Source: Coriolopsis trogii
Taxonomy: Eukaryota > Basidiomycota > Agaricomycetes > Polyporales > Polyporaceae
Length of the DNA stretch: 64,000 bases
Reading direction: 5' to 3'
Assembly (NCBI GenBank): GCA_020543525.1
Contig: JAHYIO010000004.1
Location: forward strand, 124,001-188,000
Position numbers and translations under genes: made by a program. The notes under the pieces were generated by a model. It was not told the origin of the DNA. It searched no databases and worked only from the letters and a program-made list of their open reading frames with translations. This document shows positions 55,318-64,000 of the stretch, in pieces (the stretch's first letter is position 1; the number at the start of each line of letters is the position of its first letter).

Positions 55318-56664
55318 TGTCGACCCCTGGCTCGAGCGACCAGCTGCCGGGTTCAGCACCTGGCTGTACTCCTTCTATACATACAACAACGCGCGTTGAG
55401 ATTAACGACTCAATTGAAATTCGCTCGCAACAGGAGCTCAAGAATGACATCAGGGCCCAGATTGGAGACCAGGTATTTGAGTTCTCTGCGGACGACATCG
55501 CCGGAATGATCTCCCAAAATCCCCCAAAAAAACGGATTCGACAGTCCGGCATCCCCCATTGTCTGCTTTTGAATGTCTTATCAACAAGTTCACCGTCGTC
55601 AGTACCCTTCCGGAGCTGGCGGTACCAACATGTGAGCATGCTAGCTTCTCTGAGGAGACAGCGTTCCACGACGTGATCTCAAGGTTCCTCGACGAGTGCG
55701 CGACCAATGTTCAACAAGCGTACGAGATGATCTGGGACGAGATTAACGATGGGGCCATTGTAGCTGAGGACGGCTACTGGAAGAATCACAATTGCTCAAG
55801 TACGACAAGGACAACGAGAACGGCGCGCTATTTGGGCCATTCTCGGCGCTGGGAGTGAAGCACCTTTTGGAGAAGATTATTGAGCTCTCCGCTCCCGACA
55901 AAGCGGCCGAGTCTGCTGCGTCTGTGGACACTCTGGAAAACACGGCGGAAGGCTTGTGGCCCACGATGTATGCCCTCGCCGAGAAGATCCCACACCCAAA
56001 GGCGAAGGAGCTCGTGGACGCGGCAAAGGCACTGCAGGATATTCTGGAGCAAGGATCCCGACGGCATGCATGGCGAACATCGCCGACGGCGATATGGCGG
56101 CGTACATGCCGACGTACTTCAGCCTCGAGAACGAGCACCGTGGCACGTTGTCGGTGAGTGTATACGTGAAATCGCACGATGCTTGCATGCTGATTGTGAC
56201 AGAAGGGTACATTGGAGTTCATGTCACGCTCCCTATCGGACGCTGCGGAGGACAAGGAACCATACATACAAACTCCTGTGGACGACATGTGGTCTTTCTT
56301 TCATACGACAATAAGGGCTATCGCTTACGGACGGGACCAGGAGCACACGCTGGCGGAGAACAGGTTGGGTTTGGACATCATACAAGGAGACCTTCGGGAT
56401 ACAACGACCACACACGCGTTGATGAGAGCGGACTTGCTAGGTTCCGCAGATTACTCCAACACGCTAATCACCTTGAGTCCACTTCTATCGACATGGCACG
56501 AATTCCTCGTCTCCAGACATGTGTACCGGCGCAGTTACGCAATCAGCGGAAACCGGCTGGACGCTTTACCCGCCCTTCTTGGATGCCATGTCCTTGCTTT
56601 CCACGGCATAACGGCGCTTGTTTATAGCCAACGCGAGGGTATTCAAGGCGTAAGGCTGAACTGA
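55318..56664 (+). pseudogene. FunK1-like protein kinase relic
   Basis: It begins MSTPGSSDQLPGSAPG at ATG 55,318, a typical disordered start of basidiomycete FunK1-type kinases. It then breaks frame several times: near 55,545 before SAFECLINKF, near 55,795 before KYDKDNENGALFGPFSAL, and near 56,060 before DMAAYMPTYFSLENE. The final exon after a 47-bp intron holds KGTLEFMSRSL and YIQTPVDDMWSFFHT, which match the activation-segment and DD(L/M)WSF pattern of FunK1 kinases. The ATP-binding lobe and the HRD-type catalytic loop are not found, so even if expressed it should not be an active kinase. Confidence 0.55.
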
Positions 56665-57687
56665 TGTGTGTTTTTTTCCTCCTGCACGCGGTTGCTCGGG
56701 TATTAATATACTTTCATGCACATAGCTCGGCCACTACGGGCGTTGCGCACACGTATGACGTTCGATGCGGCCCCTGTGCTGCTCACCGACTATGATTCAC
56801 CTGCTAGGCAGACTGAACCGCCGGGCGGCCTTGGATGATTCACAACACACCACCGTAGCCAGATGTCTACGGGCGGTAATGGCGCTTTTCTAGACGAAGC
56901 TGCAGAGACTGCCGTTCAGCATGTAACATACGTATACAGCGCGTTAGGAGACCGGATCCTTGGGTTTGTCGAGCCCGTCACCACCCATATGCAATGCGTC
57001 TAGCCAGACACCTGTGCACACAATCGAAAGGAGAGACAGTGGCAGCTGGCATGTGGTCCGTCCGAGTACTAATGAACGTCTTCGTGTCATTTTGGTCCGC
57101 GTTGCAGCTTTGCTCCCACTGAACATTGTCTGCTGTACTGTAACACAGCACCGTGTAGCAAGAGCGATAGGGGCTACTCCAAACGACGGACTCCGAACGA
57201 TGAGGAGGAACTGAGGAGGGTGCATTCGATAGGCGCTACACGACACACGTGATGACTCGCCAAGCGTCGCCGGTCGGGCTCTCCTGCTCTTTGTCTCACG
57301 GTGAGTACTTCAAGTTCGAGTGTACGTCCCATGTATCAGCCCCTTGTATTTGCTTCCGGTCCTCATTCGCATGCCCCGACGTTCAACGGCAGCTCTACCA
57401 CAGATTCCGAGCGGGATTTGCTATGTAAAGCTTTTACCACGCTGAAGCAACCTCGTCCAGGCATTTCGCGTCATATCACCGTCTCTGGCACTCTAGCCAG
57501 CTGAGAGACGGTGCCGCTGCCCTACGTTTGTCGTCGGCCGTTTTTCACTTTTTTCAGACTCGGAAGCAATGCTCACCTGGGTGGGAACATGAGCGCCCTC
57601 GTCCCTAATAAAAACTGGGCACCAGCCTACAGGTGCGATGCCACTTTACACACTTCTCGCACGAAGATTTCTGCATCTCAACCAAGC
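56665..57687. other. Intergenic
   Basis: No gene recognised. The last 200 bases are the promoter of SDR copy D. Confidence 0.4.
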
Positions 57688-58821
57688 ATGTCTTTCTACG
57701 CCGTCGTAGGTGCTTCGAGGGGTATCGGTCTCGAATTCGTCCGTCAGTTGGTGAGAGTTCGGACCCTCACGCCGTTGCATATGTCACTCATGCTGCTCGT
57801 AGGCGTCTCGACCCGACGCGACGGTCTTCGCAGTCGTGCGGAACCCCGCGAAGTCCCTTCATCTCACCGATGCCGTTTCGGGATTGCCGAACGTCCATGT
57901 CATAGCAGGGGATGTTGTAGACTATGCTTCGCTCCAGGTGCACGCATCAAGAACCGCCCGCACAGACAGTATGCTGACCGACAAACGCGCCGGTTCTGTT
58001 CACAGCGGGCTGCGCAGGAGATTTCGGCCGTGACTGGAGGGAAGCTGGACGTGCTCATCCACAACGCGGCTCGCATGGACCTGGAGACAATCATGCTAGA
58101 CTTTGACAATTAGTGAGCGCCCCCATCTATCCGGTCGCTCTTCTGCGCCCGCTCACCGCTAGGCATCAGCCCCAACATGGACGCTCTCGACGCGGACTTC
58201 ATCAACGCTGTACGTCGCTCGTTGCCCCAGGCTCTCCATGTTCTACTCACCCATGACGGTCCACATCACGTCCAGTTCAAGATCAACGCGCTGGGCGTGA
58301 TCCACAGTTTCTCCGCCTTCGTCCCCCTCCTCCGCGCCTCCACCGCGCCGCTGAAGAAGATCGTCGTCGTCGGCTCGCGCGGCGCCGACCCCTCGTTCGT
58401 GCGCACCGTCGGCATCCACAACATGTCCGCGTACGGCGTCACCAAGGCCGCCGCGCTCAACGCGACGACCAAGTGGGCCGTCAAGCTCAAGGACGAGGGC
58501 TTCGTCGTCGTCTCCGTCTGCCCCGGCTTGGTGAACACCACGGGCACGGCCCCTGCCGAGTCTCGTGAGTTCCCTACCCCAACGCTTATCCTCTGGACTG
58601 TGCCGCGTGTGTCTGACGGCGAGGGATCGTGTTTGCGCATAACAGGCGAGACTCCGGCTGGGAAGGCGGCCATTAAGGAGGTAGAATTCGCGGGGGATGA
58701 GCTCAGCAAGATGTCCAAGACTCCCGAGCGTGCAGTCGGCGAGCTGCTCAAGATCGCGGACGAGCTGAGGCCGTCTGATAACGGTCTGGCCTTGTCGGCT
58801 GAGGGTCAGTGGAGTACTTGA
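57688..58821 (+). CDS. SDR copy D (short-chain dehydrogenase/reductase, 269 aa)
   Basis: Six exons (57,688-57,750, 57,803-57,937, 58,006-58,112, 58,170-58,209, 58,276-58,564, 58,646-58,821) close in phase to 269 residues. Motifs: GASRGIG, HNAAR, VVVGSRGAD with a serine at the catalytic-serine region (copy B has Thr), catalytic Tyr168/Lys172 in YGVTK, and VCPGLVNTTG. This is the best-preserved member of the four-copy family here and a useful reference for judging copy C. Cytosolic oxidoreductase; substrate unknown. Confidence 0.9.
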
Positions 58822-59443
58822 GAGCCCTCAGGAACGTGCGATGAGTTGCATAATATTGTTAATGTGTTCTCAGTACATATCTCTGAATTGCTCCACACGA
58901 ATCTGGTGGAGTGATATCAATGATGACTCGAATCGTACTGCGCATGGATACCTTACAGTCGCGGAGTACGTTGCGATGAACCCGTTGTGGTCCCTAGCCT
59001 GACGTTACGTGTACCTGTTATCGTGCCCCTACGCAGTCTCATGAGGAACAGAGCAGATGTACAGCTGGTCAGTAAGCGAAAAGAAGAGATTGGGATAATG
59101 GTTTTCGGGTCACGGATGGTGTTGATATCGTCCATCGTCAATGCGCGGCCGGGGCGTATTGAGGCCCCGACATTCTATACACGAACATTCTCTACGTCGT
59201 AATTGTCACCCCCGACTGCTCGGAGCCGCACTTTACCTACTAGTTTATTGAGACAGATTGTAAAACGATTATACACGTAGCAACACATGTGATATAGCCG
59301 TACATGACTCCCGACTCCACAGAAACAATCCATCACACGATGGGTAATTACAATTACGAATAATCACATCTTGCACCCAAGAAGCATCGTATCGTGACTA
59401 CGGAGTATACATACATACCCATCAGACCCCTGCGTAAGTGTAT
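58822..59443. other. Convergent spacer
   Basis: Between SDR copy D and the membrane-protein gene. Nothing recognised. Confidence 0.4.
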
Positions 59444-60977
59444 TCAGACCACGTTAACAGCGAGATCCTTTGGGCTGTTCAACTGGATCGACCCGCGCTC
59501 GCACGTACGTAACACCGACACGTTGATCGCGACAGTCCGGCGGCCGGGGTACTCGTGGCACGAGCTTCGTCGAGTAGTAGCGGCCGATGCACGTCTGTCG
59601 TCGGGGTTCCGCGCATCCGAGAGCGACTCCTCATCTCCAAGTCCGACGCGGATGATGATGAGCGTGAACACGACGCCCTGCGCAGCCACGTCAGTACGCT
59701 GTGCATCCTTCGACCACGACCGACAGCCTTCGACCGGCTCGCGTTGAAGTAGAGACGTACGATCAGAGGCTGGAGCGCGTCGAGGCAGATGTACTGAGCG
59801 TTCGATCCGGCAGCGTAGGTCCCGAGGAGCGAGGCGAGCGCGGCCGAGTAGATAGCCGCGGACTGGACGATCGTCTCGACCACGTTCCAGCGCCACGTCG
59901 GGTTTGAGCCTGCGTAGTGCCGCCAGACCTTGCGGAACGACCACATGATGCGCGCCGTGATGAGGACTGGTGGAGGTGGCAACATGAGGTCAGCGCTGCG
60001 CGGGATGCACGATGCGACGGACAGAACTCTGTGAGTCGGGCGGTCACAGCCTCAGGACGCATGGGACTGGGGTGACATTGACTGATACGATGCGCAGCTG
60101 ACAGGCGACAGCATACGGGCGGCAGCGCAATTGCGTGGGTGTCGGAGAGGGGATGTGGTCTGTGGAGAGGAAGAGTGACTCACAGGTGGTGAGGAGGTTC
60201 GTGGCCAGAGAAAGGGAGAAGAAGGACGCTATCCACGGCATGAGGTTGGCATGGAATATAGGAACGTCGGAGTGGGCGTGCGCGAACTGCCAGCATGCTC
60301 CGTATCCTGTAACTGACACCCTTTAATCAGTCTTGACCTCAGCAGCCACCCGCTCGGACCTACTGGCTGTTGCAATGATGAGCAGAACAGGCAGGACAAC
60401 AATCGACCATTTCCGATTCCAGACGACATAGAGTCGGTATGTCTGGGGGACGAAATAATGGACATTGTTAGCAGACGTTGAACCAACCCAAAAGACGTGA
60501 CACCATACCACAAACGAGTCTCCTAGTAGGGTCGAAGTCTTGAAGATTGCAGACTTCGCCACATGCGTTGGGTCATTTAGCCGGAGAAAGTATGCTGTGG
60601 CGCCATTCTCTTCATCGACGAACCCAGTGATCGCCCGCCGCATGTCCAAGCATAGGTGCTAGACAACATCCATTAGGAGCGAAGTTTGGTGATGGATAGT
60701 ACAACGTACCGCGACAACCAGCATCCACATCAAGGTCGACGTCGCATAGAGGACCTTGCAAAGGACGGGGTTGTTCTGTGTCTTCTTTCTAAAGAGCAAT
60801 ATCCATGTCGCAAGGGCATATAGAACACTATGCACGCCAAATATCATAGACTCAAGACATAGTGCGATGAGCTGCCAGAAAATTCCGTCAGCGCAAATCC
60901 ATGCGAGTCCATGATATGCGAAGATTGAAGAAACGCACCTCAGCTTTGGGGAGTGAGAGACCCTGTACATGAGACAT
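59444..60977 (-). CDS. Multi-pass membrane protein of a basidiomycete-expanded family
   Basis: Minus strand, several exons from ATG 60,977 (MSHVQGLSLPKAE). Hydrophobic spans in order: LIALCLESMIFGVHSVLYALATWILLF, STLMWMLVVA, YRLYVVWNRKWSIVVLPVLLIIATA, LMPWIASFFSLSLATNLLTT, then SAAIYSAALASLLGTYAAGSN, DALQPLI and a last span with FTLIIIRVGLG. The RLYVVWNRKW and IIIRVGLG signatures are typical of the seven-span proteins that abound in Agaricomycetes and resemble receptors. The C-tail is basic and Ser/Arg-rich. Ligand and function unknown. Exon ends were not all verified. Confidence 0.7.
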
Positions 60978-62142
60978 GTCCTGCAGGTTGGAACGGATCC
61001 CGCAGAGTCAGAGACAAAGTGTGCGTGCAGAATGCGCGTACCAGTGTGCAGCGGTATTTAAGCTGGATGACCCCTCTCGTCAGCGGACCGTCCGCACAAC
61101 CTTACAGACTACGTGAGCCGACAGCTGTCAGGGCTGTCAATGCCACACATCGAGGTGGTAGAGCGGACAAGTATCTCTTGTTGTACATCATTCTACACGT
61201 TTGCGCCCGCTCACCTGAGCCTTTGAAGCGAGAGTGAGGTGGCATACTGACGTGCATCGGCGGATCAGAACGGTGAATGAAGCAGGAGGCGCTGCGAGAG
61301 CACGGAGGGTTCGCTGGAGACAATGCTTACGGAGAGAACTTGAGAGAGCTTGAACTAGTCTTCAGTGGTGAGAGAAACACAAGTCATGAGTGGTATGGCT
61401 CGGCCACAATGAACTGATACTGATGTTGTCGCTACCAATACGACAGACATGCGTCTTTGCACTGGCATCTTGTATCCCGGGAGATTGACAGGTCAATGAG
61501 TAAATATCCTTCAAACGCGCTGTTGCTCTCGTATGGCCTGGGGAAAGATGATATGAGTGAGGCTCGTGCCAAATGACGGGTATGAGATTGGTGCAAGGCC
61601 CGGTTGAGAAGCGGCTGTGCAACCATGCCACCAACGCCAGCTATATGTGGCTGTGCTTTGCACGTAATACATTCGCACGGTGTACCCTCTCCTCGAAGTC
61701 CTTGCCATCGATGGCCTCTTCTCCTCTTTTCCTCGACTCGCTCTCGCAGACCACAGACTCGGAGTACGGCTGCTCTCACAACCAAAACAACGGATTTAAT
61801 GCGCATGGATAACACTCTGACAATCAAGAACTCACCCTTCATGGTTGCGAACGCCTGACAAGTGGTTGCCCCGCTCCCTATGCATCTGGCACTCCTAACG
61901 TGGTGAATCATGGATCTCGCTGGTTTCTCTCTTCAAAGACAACTTCGAAGCCATGTGACTATCTAAGCATGGATTGAACGGGTATACAATCTGCCAACAC
62001 AGGAGTAAACGACGCCACGCTTGGAGTCGAGCGAGTCAAGTAGGTGGGGGCTCTCGTCGACTTCCAGGCGACCCCTTCGAAAGGGAGATTCATAGCCCCT
62101 CGGTAGGCTGTGGTAGGCTTGATGTGCTCTTGGGGCACCATA
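60978..62142. other. Unassigned stretch
   Basis: Promoter of the membrane protein, then about 1 kb in which neither strand gives a convincing gene. Confidence 0.35.
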
Positions 62143-63044
62143 CACTGCTGCACACTTTCCCGGTGGAATTCACCGGCGACCCCTGTCACCTAGATTTTAG
62201 GTGCGACGCCAGGCGATATCCACTTGCCCGGCACGCCAGTGGGATCCGGATGGCACACCGGTGGGATTTCAGTCGGCGGTCGGTGGAATCCAGGTGGCGA
62301 GCGCCTATGGGCCGAGGGGCCCATAAGGGAGGATCAGAGGGCTGATGATGGGCTCAAGGGCTGTAAAAGAGAAAAAGATTTTCCCGATCAGAGTCTCGAA
62401 CCCCGACTTTCCTCATGCTTTTCAGCACAGTTAACAACTGCACCAAACAAGTTTAGTGAAGATGGGTTTATAAATATTATATATTGCAAACCTGACGGTC
62501 CATCTGCGGGTCTCTAGGACTCATACACCCACCAGTCACTTGCATGAAGTCGCTAATGTGTTGCACTAGGATACTGACAGGGCAAGAAGGATACAGGTAA
62601 TGATATACGCTTTGCACAGAGACCGAGTCACACACCGTGCAGGGTGTGTATGCACGGTGTATGTGTCGAAAGAATTTGCTAAGTATTGCCTGCAAAACCG
62701 TGTTATAGCCATTGTACTTTGGATTGCTGTTGCAGCTGTTTGGCGTAATGGCTACTCTGAGTGAAATCATGAAGCATAGCATTGTTTCGAGACTCTGATT
62801 GGGAAAATCTTTTTCTCTTTTACAGCCCTTGAGCCCATCATCAGCCCTCTGATCCTCCCTTATGGGCCCCTCGGCCCATAGGCGCTCGCCACCTGGATTC
62901 CACCGACCGCCGACTGAAATCCCACCGGTGTGCCATCCGGATCCCACTGGCGTGCCGGGCAAGTGGATATCGCCTGGCGTCGCACCTAAAATCTAGGTGA
63001 CAGGGGTACGCCGGTGGATTCCACCGGGAAAGTGTCCAGCGGTG
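62143..63044. mobile_element. MITE-like element with long terminal inverted repeats, flanked by TA
   Basis: The first 258 bp (62,143-62,400) and last 259 bp (62,786-63,044) are inverted copies. A 57-codon conceptual translation of the two arms differs at one residue. The dinucleotide TA sits just outside both ends (62,141-62,142 and 63,045-63,046), as in Tc1/mariner-type insertions. Arms start CACTGCTG or CACCGCTG and then ACACTTTCCCGGTGGAAT. The 385-bp centre is AT-richer and has no ORF of note. No transposase, so non-autonomous. Confidence 0.85.
62385..62460 (-). other. tRNA-like sequence with A-box and B-box matches, degenerate
   Basis: On the minus strand TGGTGCAGTTGTTAAC (about 62,446-62,430) resembles a polymerase III A box, and GGGGTTCGAGACTC (62,404-62,391) fits a B box and a T-arm. 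T runs follow at about 62,378. The acceptor stem does not pair and the anticodon arm is irregular, so it is at most a tRNA-derived relic. It straddles the inner end of the left MITE arm. Confidence 0.3.
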
Positions 63045-63844
63045 TACTTGGCCTTGACCAGGACTATCATCACAGTCGACACGCGCTGTTCTCGAGGGGT
63101 GGTATCATGTCATGGAAGTGGTTCCAACATCTGCTTCTCTTCTTGATAGACTTCTGATGGTGGTGGATCATACTCACACTCTGTCACTCAGCATTTACAA
63201 CCAAGGGGTGAAGAGGTACGTCTTGAATGGAGTACTTCTGCGCAACTCGTTGAATGCTGATCTCTATGACCACAGGGAGGAGAACGCCATACACAACGAC
63301 CAATCGCAGGACCACGTTCGATTATGGACTGGTCATGATCTGAGAATACAGATACGGAAGCGATGATGGAGGCGCGACAATGATATGGGCGCGCGAACCC
63401 CCGGAACGATTTTGAGGACTTCTATTACTCCTTTCTTACGCACTGCGCTCATTTCCTAAGCTCTTGACAGATGAAAAAACCGGAGCGCCCATGGCAGTGA
63501 GAACTGTCCATGCCGGCGAACGCCACGAAAGGGATGACACATCGAGGTCTTGGGTACTACAGGCTGCGATACGCCCCGTGACATACACAGTGTAACCAAC
63601 ACTCAACATTCAGCTCCCCGATGGCCATAGGTTGTCGTCGGGTTTTCGCGGGCTCAGGGGCACTCGAGCTACTACCGACGGCATTCCGTAAATTCGTAAT
63701 TCCCTATCACCGAGCGATTTCTGATGGTATTCCCATGACGGCTCCTCGAGCAGTTGGCATCACATCGAGATGCATATCATCACAGCTTTTCACAGTCGTT
63801 AAAGACTCGACCACGGTATCTCGCGCATTCGGTATGCGTCCCCC
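63045..63844. other. Intergenic, no gene seen
   Basis: The open frame 63,112-63,366 has no recognisable motif and no splice context. Confidence 0.35.
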
Positions 63845-64000
63845 ATGGCCAATACAAGTGCCAGTATGCTCGCTGCAACGACGGCTTCCTCTCCCGAGAC
63901 CCCGACGGGTTTCAGGCAGGAACTGAGCTTGCTGCTGGCTGCTTCCGTTTGCGCCGCCTTCCTTCTTCCTCTTCTCGTCGTTCTCCTCTACTCTTCTACC
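63845..64000 (+). CDS. 5' end of a membrane protein, cut by the window edge
   Basis: ATG 63,845 in a good context (CCCCATGG) opens a frame to the window end with a polar start (MANTSASMLAATT) and one long span (LSLLLAASVCAAFLLPLLVV) followed by YSST. The span plus ST pattern is common at TM1 of basidiomycete seven-span proteins. The rest is not visible. Confidence 0.5.
   Translation, partial: MANTSASMLAATTASSPETPTGFRQELSLLLAASVCAAFLLPLLVVLLYSST

Overview
The window is nuclear DNA of a filamentous basidiomycete, most likely an Agaricomycete. The evidence is dense short GT-AG introns (mostly 49-65 bp), a KDZ transposase with a CxC2 cysteine cluster, a TET/JBP-type dioxygenase, FunK1-like and F-box/LRR remnants, and a basidiomycete-type multi-pass membrane protein. 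Exon joins were read by eye. Where every intron phase closes I say so.

Left flank (1-13,054). The 5' end of a short-chain dehydrogenase (SDR copy A, minus strand) is followed by a tandem pair of C2H2-type zinc-finger genes lying in a segmental duplication of about 3 kb. Next come intact SDR copy B, an F-box/LRR pseudogene with an in-frame stop, and the 3' exons of SDR copy C (minus strand).

Centre (13,055-33,820). The main discovery is a 20,766-bp DNA transposon of the KDZ (Kyakuja-Dileera-Zisupton) superfamily. It is bounded by an 8-bp target-site duplication (GCGCGTTC) and about 950-bp terminal inverted repeats. It is inserted in exon 2 of SDR copy C, whose exon 1 lies intact on the far side at 33,887-33,949. 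The element carries six open genes: a 239-aa unknown, a 1250-aa KDZ transposase, a 395-aa TET/JBP 2OG-Fe(II) dioxygenase, a 942-aa unknown, a 758-aa protein with a Zn2Cys6-spaced cysteine cluster and a coiled coil, and a 476-aa protein with 25-residue tandem repeats. All exon phases close in all six, so the element looks recently active. Both ends carry clusters of the CpG-only palindrome CCGCGCGG, about 49 perfect copies, with a spacing of almost exactly 34 bp inside each cluster. A testable model is that these arrays are methylatable binding platforms, read by the transposase or the Zn-cluster protein and kept accessible by the element's own TET/JBP enzyme.

Right flank (33,829-64,000). This begins with a small heat-shock protein gene behind a TATA box. 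Then comes a metal-acquisition neighbourhood: a ferric reductase divergent from a Ctr copper transporter, a damaged DJ-1/PfpI-like gene, and a second Ctr transporter. After that lie a large YMC020W-like alpha/beta-hydrolase protein, an aldo/keto reductase, a conserved hypothetical, a decayed FunK1-like gene, intact SDR copy D, a multi-pass membrane protein, a 902-bp long-TIR MITE flanked by TA, and the 5' end of another membrane protein at the window edge. The stretches 41,122-41,752, 42,497-44,102, 52,359-55,317 and 60,978-62,142 hold nothing I can name with confidence.
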